Below, one piece after another: positions 52,852-60,262 of a stretch of 64,000 bases of DNA. Numbering within the stretch: the stretch's first letter is position 1; each line of letters opens with the position of its first letter. This stretch comes from Lentzea cavernae (GTDB taxonomy: Bacteria > Actinomycetota > Actinomycetes > Mycobacteriales > Pseudonocardiaceae): positions 930,001 to 994,000 of the forward strand of contig NZ_BNAR01000001.1 in assembly GCF_014653695.1 (NCBI RefSeq). The letters run 5' to 3'. The notes beneath the pieces were generated by a model that was not told where the DNA came from, did not search any database, and saw only the letters and a program-made list of their open reading frames with translations. The position numbers and the translations under genes were made by a program.

Positions 52852-54189
52852 TCAAGCCGCTGCGGTCTCGACTCCGCGCCGCACCGGCGCGTTGTCCGCG
52901 CGCCCGAACCGGGTGAGCAGGAACGTCGCCGCGCCACCGATCAGCGCGGGGACCGTGAACACCAGGTACATGGAGCTCGGCTCCCAGCCGGCCTGCACGA
53001 GGTAGCCCGCGAACAACGGCGCCAGCACGGCACCGAGCCTGCTCACGGCGACCGCCATGCCCAGTGCCGTCGCGCGGGACTGCGCCGGGTAGAGCGTCGG
53101 GACGATGACGTTGATCCCGGAGATCGTGCCGTTGAGGAAGAGCCCGAGGACCACGGCGACGACCAGGGCGACCGCCAGCGTCCCGAGGGACAACGAGAAC
53201 AGCACGAGCGTCAGTGCGGCGAGGACGAAGTACGCCGCGGTCAGCCTGCGTGCCTCCACTTTGGACACCAGCAGGCCGAGCAGCGCGGCACCGGTGATCC
53301 CGCCGAGGCTGAACAGGATGCCGCCGCTGATGCCCTGCTGGTTGGACATCCCCGCCTTCAGCAGCAGGGTGGGCGTCCAGGAGCTGGCGAAGTAGAACGC
53401 CGTCTGCGCCGCGGTGAACGCGACCCAGACCAGCACGGTGCGAACCGCGTTGCCGCCGCGGAACAACGACTCCAGCGCGACCTTGCGCGTCCCCGTGTCG
53501 TGCGCGGGCAGCTCGTCGACCGGCGGGCGGCCCATCGACACGAGGATCTTGTTGAACCGCTGCAACGCGTTCGGGGGACGCTTCGCGACGAGGTGGTCCA
53601 TGGACTCCGGCAGGAACCGCAGTCCCACGAGGAACAGGATTCCGGTGGCCACCGCGCCGAAGACGAACACGGAACGCCAGCCCATCGAGCCGATCAGCAC
53701 GCTCGTGGAGAGCCCGGCGATGACCGCGCCGATGCCGTAGCCTGTCGTGATCAGCGCGACGGCCAGGCCTTTGCGCTTGTTGTTCGCGTATTCGGAGGTG
53801 AGCACCGGCAGGCTCGCCGCCATCGTGCCCACCGCCACACCCGTGATCACCCTGGCGGCGAGGAGCTGCCCGAGGTCCTGGGTGAAGGCGGCCGCCAGCA
53901 TGCCGAGCGACGCCAGCGCCAGGCTGGCCAGGGTGATCCTGCGGCGCCCGACGCGGTCGGCCAACGGCGCCAGGAAGAGCGCGCCGACCGCCATGCCGGC
54001 GAGGCCACCGCTGAGCAGCACGCCCACCGACGACGGCGACAGGCCCCACTCGCGGGTGATGGCCGGTCCGACGAAGGACGTGACCAGTAGATCGAACCCG
54101 TCGACCACGTTCATGACCAGGCAGAGGGCGACCGCCTGGACCTGAGCGCGACTCATCGGAGAATTTCTGACCTGCTCGAGAACGTTCAC
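52852..54189 (-). CDS. MFS aromatic-acid transporter (AAHS family)
   Basis: Encodes 445 aa with twelve membrane helices. The AAHS signature is visible: NVVDGFDLLVTSFVGPAIT in helix 1 and GALFLAPLADRVGRRRI in the loop between helices 2 and 3. This family (PcaK, MhpT) imports aromatic acids with protons. GTG 54189 has GAGG 6 nt upstream. First gene of the operon MFS-hydrolase-monooxygenase-HyuA-HyuB, which gives the best hint that an aromatic acid or phenyl ketone is the growth substrate. Confidence 0.88.
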   Translation of the reverse strand: MNVLEQVRNSPMSRAQVQAVALCLVMNVVDGFDLLVTSFVGPAITREWGLSPSSVGVLLSGGLAGMAVGALFLAPLADRVGRRRITLASLALASLGMLAAAFTQDLGQLLAARVITGVAVGTMAASLPVLTSEYANNKRKGLAVALITTGYGIGAVIAGLSTSVLIGSMGWRSVFVFGAVATGILFLVGLRFLPESMDHLVAKRPPNALQRFNKILVSMGRPPVDELPAHDTGTRKVALESLFRGGNAVRTVLVWVAFTAAQTAFYFASSWTPTLLLKAGMSNQQGISGGILFSLGGITGAALLGLLVSKVEARRLTAAYFVLAALTLVLFSLSLGTLAVALVVAVVLGLFLNGTISGINVIVPTLYPAQSRATALGMAVAVSRLGAVLAPLFAGYLVQAGWEPSSMYLVFTVPALIGGAATFLLTRFGRADNAPVRRGVETAAA

Positions 54190-54379
54190 GGGAAACCTCG
54201 CTTCGTTGCGACGGTCGTTCAGGCCCCCGAAAGACCCGGTCCGGCACTGTGGTGCCGACCCGGAATCCACCTCTGTATGTAACGCTCACTCTACAACTTG
54301 AGGCAGGCGTTGGCCAGGGTTCACTGAGGACTGGAGGGTCGTGGTACCTGAAGAACGTTGGCCCGCCTGAAGAAACAGC

Positions 54380-54943
54380 TCAGACGGCGGCCGTCGCCGT
54401 GGCCTTCTTCGCGGCGGACCCGAGGCGGATCGCCGACACCAGGAAGAAGATGCCACCGAGCGCGGCGTAGCCCGCCACGGAGGTGAGCGCGGCGTCCGAC
54501 TGCGAGGACATCAGGATGAACGACGTGCCGGCGCCCACGGACAGGCCGCCACTGAGGATCATGGGCCACTGACCGCCCATCTTGCGGCGGCCGACGCCGA
54601 CGACGAGCTGGACGATGCCGGAGACGATGGCCCAGGCACCCCACACCTGCAGGATGCCGGGGATGCCGGACGTGGCGCTGGCGACGGCGATGCCCGCGGC
54701 CGCCAGGAGGCTGACGGCGACGTTGACGTACAGGCCCAGCACGTTCTGGGACTGCTTCGAGGCACGCGCGTCGACGACGGCGGCCCCCACGTCGAACAGC
54801 GGGTACAGCACGACGAGCGCGATGACGACCGGCCCGAGCTCGGCGCCGGTCACGCCCACCAGGACGGCCCAGACGAGCGCGAACGCGGCACGGATGAAGT
54901 ACAACCGCCGCAAGGACGACGCGGCAGGACTGGTGGCAGTCAC
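54380..54943 (-). CDS. DUF308-like membrane protein, copy B
   Basis: Encodes 187 aa with six membrane helices, a close paralogue of the protein at 40817 (shared: LVWAVL, VVLYPLFDVGAAVVDARAS, RRKMGGQWPMILSGGLSVG). It is a single gene, followed 190 bp later by the MFS operon on the same strand. Two GAACGTTC-type sites lie upstream. Two copies under the same operators suggest a shared role in membrane or stress homeostasis. Confidence 0.75.
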   Translation of the reverse strand: MTATSPAASSLRRLYFIRAAFALVWAVLVGVTGAELGPVVIALVVLYPLFDVGAAVVDARASKQSQNVLGLYVNVAVSLLAAAGIAVASATSGIPGILQVWGAWAIVSGIVQLVVGVGRRKMGGQWPMILSGGLSVGAGTSFILMSSQSDAALTSVAGYAALGGIFFLVSAIRLGSAAKKATATAAV

Positions 54944-54971
54944 AGAACTTCCTTCGTTCGATGGTGCTTGA

Positions 54972-54991
54972 TGTATAGAACGATCGATACA
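54972..54991 (-). promoter_or_regulatory. Variant operator before DUF308-like copy B
   Basis: TGTATAGAACGATCGATACA is palindromic except at four mirrored pairs. It shares AGAACGnTCG with the main operator read on the minus strand. It lies 28 nt before the start codon. Confidence 0.5.
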
Positions 54992-55024
54992 CAGGAACGA
55001 TAGCGACCGGCGGCGCCAGCGTCA

Positions 55025-55042
55025 AGACCGAACGTTCTACCT
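55025..55042. promoter_or_regulatory. GAACGTTC operator, site B1
   Basis: AGACCGAACGTTCTACCT differs by one base from sites A1/A2 and keeps the upstream GTCA flank. It lies 81 nt before DUF308-like copy B. Confidence 0.7.
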
Positions 55043-55081
55043 TGCTCAGTGACCGGGCCCGCCTCGACGGGCCCGCCCACG

Positions 55082-55510
55082 TCAGGCGACGGTCGCGTCC
55101 ACGGTGACCGGGATGTTGCCGCGCGTGGCGTTGGAGTAGGGGCACATCGCGTGCGCCGCCTCCGCGAGCTCGTCCGCCACCGCTTGCTCCACACCGGACA
55201 GTTCGACGTGCAGCGCGGCGCTCAGACCGAACCCGCCCTCGGGCGTCGGCAGCACCTGCACCTCCGCGACGACGGCGGAGTCGGTGACCTCCACCTGGCG
55301 CTGCGCCGCGACGGCCTTCACCGCCGAGTGGAAGCACGAGGCCCAGCCGGCCGCGAACAGCTGCTCGGGGTTCGTCGCGCCACCGGGGCCGCCCATCTCC
55401 TTGGGAATGGCCAGGGAGATGTCGAGCAGGCCGTCGTCGGTCCTGGCCTGGCCTCCGGCCCTGCCGTCCCCGGTCGAGGTGGCGATGCCGACGTACAGAG
55501 GAGCACTCAT
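55082..55510 (-). CDS. Ohr/OsmC-family organic hydroperoxide resistance protein
   Basis: Encodes 142 aa. The two reactive cysteines are in FAAGWASCFHSAV and HAMCPYSNATRGN, the classic Ohr active site, and the conserved Arg is in AGGQARTDD. It detoxifies organic hydroperoxides with a dithiol (lipoyl or mycothiol) reductant. ATG 55510 starts the family sequence. A GAACGTTC-type operator lies 34 nt upstream; no OhrR-type MarR gene is adjacent, so the TetR at 41499 may control it. Confidence 0.9.
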   Translation of the reverse strand: MSAPLYVGIATSTGDGRAGGQARTDDGLLDISLAIPKEMGGPGGATNPEQLFAAGWASCFHSAVKAVAAQRQVEVTDSAVVAEVQVLPTPEGGFGLSAALHVELSGVEQAVADELAEAAHAMCPYSNATRGNIPVTVDATVA

Positions 55511-55544
55511 GGCGGATCCCTTCACGATCGCGGACCACTCCGCG

Positions 55545-55562
55545 ATACCGAACGTTCTGTCG
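55545..55562. promoter_or_regulatory. GAACGTTC operator, site C
   Basis: ATACCGAACGTTCTGTCG, within a CGA-to-TCG symmetric context (55543-55562), 34 nt before the Ohr start. Confidence 0.6.
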
Positions 55563-55597
55563 CCTCCCATCCTGCTGGCAGAAATCCGCCGTTGTCA

Positions 55598-55615
55598 AGA
55601 CCGAACGTTCTATCT
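55598..55615. promoter_or_regulatory. GAACGTTC operator, site D
   Basis: AGACCGAACGTTCTATCT, identical to sites A1 and A2, 47 nt before the chorismate mutase start. The flanks TGTCA and GC are also the same as at site A2. Confidence 0.75.
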
Positions 55616-55662
55616 GCTTTGCGGTAGGGTCGCCTGCCAGTTCCCCCACGAAAGGCGAACCC

Positions 55663-56271
55663 TTGAGCAGGAAGACGATCCGGATCGCCGCCACCGCCCT
55701 GGCGGTGGCCGGCGCGCTGTCACCGACCTCCGTCCCGGCCACGGCCGCACCCCTGACACCCGAGCTCGCGATCACCACCGGCGGCTCGTTCGGCAGGCTC
55801 GGCCCGCTGACGGACCTGGTCGTCGAGCGCCTCCTCGTGGGCGACGACGTGGCGGCGGCGAAGTTCGGCACCAGCTCGCCGATCGACGACCCGGCCCGTG
55901 AGCAGCAGGTGCTCGACCAGGTGCGGAAGCAGGCCGTGGCTCTCGGCGTGGCCCCGGACGCGGCGGCGGCGTTCTTCCGGGACCAGATCACCGCCAGCAA
56001 GGTCGTGCAGAGGGGCCTGTTCGCCCGTTGGACGGCTCACCCGGACGAGGCCCCCACCACGCGACCGGACCTGGGTCAGATCCGCACGCGGCTCGACCGG
56101 CTGACCACGGAGTTGCTCGGCCAGCTCAAGGCCACGCAGGACGTGCGCGCCCAACGGGTTCCGTGCACCGTGCAGCTCGCGCTGGCCACCGCGTCGGCGG
56201 CGGTGCTGCAGGACCTGGACGCGCTGCACCGCCAGGCCCTCGGCACGGCGGTGCGGTCCACCTGCGGCTAG
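55663..56271 (+). CDS. Secreted AroQ-gamma chorismate mutase
   Basis: Encodes 202 aa. A Sec signal peptide (about 1-29, ending ATAA) precedes the all-helical AroQ-gamma domain: LTDLVVERLLVGDDVAAAKFGTSSPIDD, then VLDQVRKQAVALG and FFRDQITASKVVQRGLFARW. Two Cys near the C-terminus (VPCTVQ and STCG) can form the disulfide seen in the mycobacterial exported enzyme. TTG 55663 is the likely start. Converts chorismate to prephenate outside the cell; role unknown. It has a GAACGTTC operator like the stress genes. Its last bases form part of a downstream tandem duplication. Confidence 0.88.
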   Translation: MSRKTIRIAATALAVAGALSPTSVPATAAPLTPELAITTGGSFGRLGPLTDLVVERLLVGDDVAAAKFGTSSPIDDPAREQQVLDQVRKQAVALGVAPDAAAAFFRDQITASKVVQRGLFARWTAHPDEAPTTRPDLGQIRTRLDRLTTELLGQLKATQDVRAQRVPCTVQLALATASAAVLQDLDALHRQALGTAVRSTCG

Positions 56272-56690
56272 CGCGCGGGTTCGGCGTCGGAGACGTGGTC
56301 GAACCCCATCTTGCGGTGGAACCGGGCACTCGGCACGGCAGTGCAGCGGCAAGGCACTGCGGCCGCACGGCAGTGCGGCGGCACGGCAGTGCGGCAGTGC
56401 GGGGGCACGGCAGTGCGGCAGTGCGGCAGTGCCGCGGCACGGCAGTGCGGCAGTGCCGCGGCACGGCAGTGCGGTCCACCCGCGACCAACGCGCCGGCTC
56501 GACATCGGACACGTCGCCGAACCCCACCTTCCAGCCAAACCAAGCACCCGACACAGCGGTGCAGCGGCGCAACCGCGCACTCCACCCCCGCGACTAACGC
56601 ACCGGCTCCACATCGGACACGTGCCCGAACCCCATCTTCCGGTTGAACCACGCGCCCAGCACGGCGACGCGGCGGCGCGGCAGCGACCGG
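56242..56690. repeat. Triplicated gene junction with internal minisatellite
   Basis: The junction of chorismate mutase and SDR 3' ends occurs three times. Copies begin near 56242, 56460 and 56581, each running TCCACC...CCGAACCCC (106 bp from copy 2 to copy 3). On the minus strand the copies read GAWFNRKMGFGHVSDVEP (the real SDR end), GAWFGWKVGFGDVSDVEP and SARFHRKMGFDHVSDAEP. Between copies 1 and 2 (about 56333-56475) is a minisatellite of CGGCAGTG and GGCACGGCAGTGC units that matches the chorismate mutase 3' codons. No separate gene is seen in 56272-56593. Confidence 0.75.
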
Positions 56691-57406
56691 GCCGCCCACG
56701 TCTGCACCCGGTTGACCCACCGGCCGGGGTAGGAGGCGTGCCGGCCCTTCGTGAAGTCGTCGAGGGTCTGCGCGGCGATCACCTCCGGCGAGTCGGCCGA
56801 GCCGGCCATCTTCGCCGTCGTGCCGTCGAAGAAGCCCGTCGCGATGGCGCCGGGGTGGGCGGCCATCACCTTCACGCCGGTGCCGGCCAGTTCCTCGGCC
56901 AGCGCTTCGCTGAACGACAGCACGAACGCCTTCGTCGCCGCGTAGACGGCCTGGTAGGCCAGGGGCTGGAAGGCGGCCGTCGAGGAGACGTTGATGATCC
57001 CGCCGCTCCCCCGCGCGCGCATCCGGCCGCCGAGGCGGTGGGTGAGGGTCATGAGGCCGGTGACGTTGAGGTCCACGCTGGCCAGCTGCGCGTCGAACGG
57101 GCGGTCCAGGAACGGCCCGACCGAACCGGCGCCCGCGTTGTTGAGCAGCAGGTCGACCTCGATCTCCCGGCGCCGCAGCTCGTCCTCCACCCGACCGGGG
57201 CCGTCCCGGTGCGCGAGGTCCGCGGCGATCACCTCCACCCGGACGCCGTGGGCCTCGCGCAGCTGCTGCGCCAGCCCTTCCAGCGCGTCGGCCGACCGGG
57301 CGACGAGGACCAGGTCCGCTCCCCGGCTGGCCAGCTCGCGGGCGTAGGCCACGCCGAGCCCCTTCGACGCGCCGGTGATCAGCGCGGTGCTTCCCGAGAA
57401 CGACAT
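56594..57406 (-). CDS. SDR-family oxidoreductase (MarR-controlled)
   Basis: Encodes 270 aa. The cofactor motif is TGASKGLGVAYARELASRG, with NNAGAG, catalytic Ser in INVSSTAAFQ and YAATK (Tyr-x3-Lys). The C-terminal 24 residues are the source of two partial copies downstream. Divergent from a MarR gene, with paired CTTCAAG operators between them. A dehydrogenase or reductase of unknown substrate, probably induced by a phenolic or similar ligand through MarR. Confidence 0.87.
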   Translation of the reverse strand: MSFSGSTALITGASKGLGVAYARELASRGADLVLVARSADALEGLAQQLREAHGVRVEVIAADLAHRDGPGRVEDELRRREIEVDLLLNNAGAGSVGPFLDRPFDAQLASVDLNVTGLMTLTHRLGGRMRARGSGGIINVSSTAAFQPLAYQAVYAATKAFVLSFSEALAEELAGTGVKVMAAHPGAIATGFFDGTTAKMAGSADSPEVIAAQTLDDFTKGRHASYPGRWVNRVQTWAARSLPRRRVAVLGAWFNRKMGFGHVSDVEPVR

Positions 57407-57414
57407 GAGCCCTC

Positions 57415-57478
57415 CGATTTGCTTCAAGTCTTGAAGTACTCGGCCGATGATACAAACTTCAAGGCTTGAAGCAAATCG
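57415..57478. promoter_or_regulatory. Double MarR operator
   Basis: CTTCAAGTCTTGAAG (57422-57436) and CTTCAAGGCTTGAAG (57457-57471) are near-identical palindromes 35 bp apart. They are enclosed by the longer inverted repeat CGATTTGCTTCAAG (57415) and CTTGAAGCAAATCG (57465). They span the whole gap between the divergent SDR and MarR starts. Confidence 0.8.
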
Positions 57479-57491
57479 GTAGACTGCCGCC

Positions 57492-57920
57492 ATGGACGAC
57501 GCGGAGCTGGAGCGGGCTGTTCGCCTCAACCACGAGATCTTCATGCGCACCAGCGACCTGATCGCGGGCGTCCTCGCGGAGCACGGGCTCACCCACGCGA
57601 CCGCGCAGGTGCTGTGGGCGATCGACCCGGGGCAGCCCCCGGCGTCGATGAAAGCCCTGGCCGCGCAGCTGTTCTGCAACGCGTCGAACCTGACCTTCAT
57701 GGCGGGCCAGCTCCTCGACCGCGGCCTGGTCGAACGCGCCGTCGACCCGGCCGACCGGCGGTCCCGCGTGCTCGTGCTGACCGAGGACGGCGCCCGCGTC
57801 CGCGCGGCGGTGATGCGCGCGACCCTCGGCCTCAGCCCGTTGTCCCGCCTCGACGCCGACCAGCTCGCGACGATCCTGGCGCTGTTCGAGACGGCACTCG
57901 CGGAGTCCACAACGGACTGA
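57492..57920 (+). CDS. MarR-family regulator
   Basis: Encodes 142 aa. The winged helix reads MKALAAQLFCNASNLTFMAGQLLDRGLVERAVDPADRRSRVLVLTEDGARV, with the wing motif DRRSR. ATG 57492 has no good ribosome site, so translation may be leaderless. It binds, by inference, the CTTCAAG palindromes and represses itself and the SDR. It ends 12 bp before the convergent aldo/keto reductase. Confidence 0.9.
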   Translation: MDDAELERAVRLNHEIFMRTSDLIAGVLAEHGLTHATAQVLWAIDPGQPPASMKALAAQLFCNASNLTFMAGQLLDRGLVERAVDPADRRSRVLVLTEDGARVRAAVMRATLGLSPLSRLDADQLATILALFETALAESTTD

Positions 57921-57932
57921 ACGCGAGCCGGA

Positions 57933-58973
57933 TCAGGCCACGGGAACCGGCGGGAGGTCGAGAAGGCTCCGGTCTCCGTCGGCGCCGTGCGCCAACGCGG
58001 CCGCCACGTCGTCGTGAGGCGTGCCGAGCCGGATCGCGCTGACCTCGTCCAGCAGCCGGTGGTGCTCCTCCCCCAACTCGACGGACAGGGCGTCCAGATA
58101 ACTCTGCAGGTGAGCCGGTGTACGAGGACCGACGATCGGGATCATCGAGGTGCCCGCCCGCGCGGCGCGGTGCCGCAACCAGGCCAGCGCCACCTGGACC
58201 GGACCGGTGCCCGCCTGTTCGGCGACGGCGAGGACAGCGTCGAGCACGGCGGAGCGTTGCGCGTCGCCCTCGGTCCCCCGCGCGCTGAGGCGTCCCTGCT
58301 CGCCGCGCCGGTACTTCCCGGTCAGCAGGCCACCTGCCAGCGGGGAGTACAGGACCACGCCCAGGCCGTGGGCGGCGGCCATCGGGAGCAGCTCCCGTTC
58401 GGCGGAGCGCTCGGCCAGGCTGTACTCGGTCTGGACGCCCACCAGCGGCGGGCTTCCGCGCAGTTCCGAGGAGACCGCGGCGCCCGCGACCCGCCAGGCC
58501 GGGAAGTTCGACAGCCCGCCGTAGCGGATCTTGCCCGCGCGGACGAGGTCCTCGAAGCCCGCGAGGATCTCCGCCATCGGGGTCACGCCGTCGGGGAAGT
58601 GGGGCATGAGGACGTCGACGTGGTCGGTCTTCAGGCGCCGCAGGCTCTGCTCCAGCGAGCGGATCATGGTCTTGCGGCTGTTGCCGGTCGTGCCGGGCGG
58701 GATCCGGTCCTGCCTGCTGCCGCTGTACTTGGTGATCACCACGAAGTCGTCGCGGTCGCGGTCCAGCAGGTCGCCGAGCACCGTCTCGGCCTCGCCGCCC
58801 TGGTAAATGTTCGACACGTCGAAGGTGGTGCCGCCGGCGGCGACGAACGCCTCGAAGATCGCCTGGGCGCCCGCGACACCCGTGGCGGACGCCGCGGAGC
58901 CGAAGTTGGCCGTGCCGAGCACGTACTCCGAGACCCGCAGCCCGCTCCGCCTCCCGAAGGTCTGATAGCGCAC
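57933..58973 (-). CDS. Aldo/keto reductase
   Basis: Encodes 346 aa, slightly long for the family. The catalytic tetrad is visible: Asp and Tyr in FDVSNIYQGG, Lys in VVITKYSG and His in VLMPHFPDG. The NADP-binding end is MIPIVGPRTPAHLQSYL. It reduces carbonyls with NADPH. Divergent from a TetR with an operator between. ATG 58973. Confidence 0.9.
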   Translation of the reverse strand: MRYQTFGRRSGLRVSEYVLGTANFGSAASATGVAGAQAIFEAFVAAGGTTFDVSNIYQGGEAETVLGDLLDRDRDDFVVITKYSGSRQDRIPPGTTGNSRKTMIRSLEQSLRRLKTDHVDVLMPHFPDGVTPMAEILAGFEDLVRAGKIRYGGLSNFPAWRVAGAAVSSELRGSPPLVGVQTEYSLAERSAERELLPMAAAHGLGVVLYSPLAGGLLTGKYRRGEQGRLSARGTEGDAQRSAVLDAVLAVAEQAGTGPVQVALAWLRHRAARAGTSMIPIVGPRTPAHLQSYLDALSVELGEEHHRLLDEVSAIRLGTPHDDVAAALAHGADGDRSLLDLPPVPVA

Positions 58974-59023
58974 GAAGGTCTCCCTGACAGCTCGGCGATG
59001 GGGTACGTTCGTGACGCTACTAC

Positions 59024-59043
59024 AAAAACGAATGGTCGTTCTT
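59024..59043. promoter_or_regulatory. TetR operator AACGA-N4-TCGTT
   Basis: AACGAATGGTCGTT (59027-59040) with A/T-rich symmetric flanks ends 4 nt before the TetR ATG and leaves no room for a ribosome site. It lies in the gap to the divergent aldo/keto reductase. Confidence 0.7.
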
Positions 59044-59044
59044 T

Positions 59045-59581
59045 ATGCCGAAGGTCACCCAGGCCCACCTCGACGCACGTCGTCAGCAGATCATCGACGC
59101 GGCCCGCGCGCGCTTCGCCGCCCACGGGTTCGCGCGGACGTCGATGCCCGACCTCGTCGAGGCGTCGGGACTGTCCACGGGAGCGATCTACCGGTACTTC
59201 AAGAGCAAGGACCAGATCGTCGTCGCCATCTGCGAGCAGGCGAGCAACGTCCTGCCCGCCGAGCTCACGGCCGAGTCGGTCCGCGGTTTCCTCGAGCACG
59301 TCCGCGCGATGGCGCGGGAGCACGACCACGCCCGGCTGGTCGCCCAGATCTACGCGGAGGCCGCCGTCTCCCCCGCGCTCGCCGACGTCGTGCGGCAGCA
59401 GCTCGACGACCTGCGCGCGTCGGTCGCCGCGCTGCTGCCCGGACGGCCGGCGGCGGAGGCGGAACGGATCGCCGAGGCGTTCGTGGCTCTGTGCAACGGT
59501 TACACACAGCAGCTCGCCGTGCGCGGGGACGTCGACCCGGGCCCGTTCGCCGCCGCGCTCACGGCGATCGTCGAGTCCTGA
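59045..59581 (+). CDS. TetR-family regulator of the aldo/keto reductase
   Basis: Encodes 178 aa. The HTH is about 10-55 (QQIIDAARARFAAHGFARTSMPDLVEASGLSTGAIYRYFKSKDQIV). No Shine-Dalgarno sequence fits before ATG 59045, so a leaderless or near-leaderless mRNA is likely. Represses, by inference, itself and the divergent reductase. Its stop is immediately followed by the stop of the next, convergent TetR gene. Confidence 0.88.
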   Translation: MPKVTQAHLDARRQQIIDAARARFAAHGFARTSMPDLVEASGLSTGAIYRYFKSKDQIVVAICEQASNVLPAELTAESVRGFLEHVRAMAREHDHARLVAQIYAEAAVSPALADVVRQQLDDLRASVAALLPGRPAAEAERIAEAFVALCNGYTQQLAVRGDVDPGPFAAALTAIVES

Positions 59582-60205
59582 TCAGGGTTCGATCCCCGCG
59601 ACGCGCAGCCACACCGCCTGGCAGGTCTCGCACGCCTGGTCGAGCGCCTCGGGTGACACCGCTGACGCGTGGTAGAAGCTCCGCTCGACCATCCAGCACA
59701 GGGCACGCGCGAGGGCCTGCGCCCCGTCCGGTCCCTCGTGCGCGGGGACACCGGCACGCACCAGGATCTTCGTGATGGCGTCGATGAAGACGTCCGCAGT
59801 CTCCGTCCACAGTGCACTCAGCCCGGGGATGACCGGCGACTGGTCGATGGCGACGCGCATGATCAGGCCGTGCTCGTGCCAGCGGTCGCGGGTGCGCCTC
59901 ATGACCGTCGCGATCGCCTCCCGCGGCGCGGCGGTATCGTCCGCCGCCGCACGGGACTTCTCCCTCAGCGCCTCGACGGTCCTCGCGAACAGGGCGACCA
60001 GCGCCTCCTGCTTGGAGTTGAAGTAGAAGTACATCGAACCGCGGGACAGGCCGGCGCGTTCGGCGATGTCGCTCGTCGTGAGCGCGTCGAAACCCTTGAC
60101 CGCCAGCAGGTCCCCGAGGACCTCGAGGATCTTGAGCTCGCGCAGGTCTCCCTTGGACGGCGCGGCGGAACGCCGGCGACCTGCCCTGACGACCGGTTCG
60201 GGCAT
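59582..60205 (-). CDS. EthR-like TetR-family regulator
   Basis: Encodes 207 aa. The HTH reads ILEVLGDLLAVKGFDALTTSDIAERAGLSRGSMYFYFNSKQEAL. The SRGSMYFYFNSK recognition helix and the C-terminal layout (MVERSFYHASAV) resemble EthR. It lies 57 nt after an SDR gene on the same strand, so the pair recalls EthR with its neighbouring monooxygenase, here replaced by an SDR. It probably binds the repeats before the SDR. Confidence 0.85.
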   Translation of the reverse strand: MPEPVVRAGRRRSAAPSKGDLRELKILEVLGDLLAVKGFDALTTSDIAERAGLSRGSMYFYFNSKQEALVALFARTVEALREKSRAAADDTAAPREAIATVMRRTRDRWHEHGLIMRVAIDQSPVIPGLSALWTETADVFIDAITKILVRAGVPAHEGPDGAQALARALCWMVERSFYHASAVSPEALDQACETCQAVWLRVAGIEP

Positions 60206-60262
60206 CGCCCGTCCACCTCCGCGATTCTCCGGGGTCCGCTTCCCGTTCAGGATGGCACGCGG

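Noticed and set aside
56333..56475. CRISPR-like repeated region
   Set aside because: Units are 8-13 bp and contiguous, with no unique spacers and no cas genes; it is a minisatellite derived from neighbouring gene ends.
56272..56593. Extended C-terminal frame for the SDR or an extra gene in the repeat region
   Set aside because: The SDR has its stop at 56594; the following frames only read repeat copies and Cys/Arg-rich minisatellite sequence.
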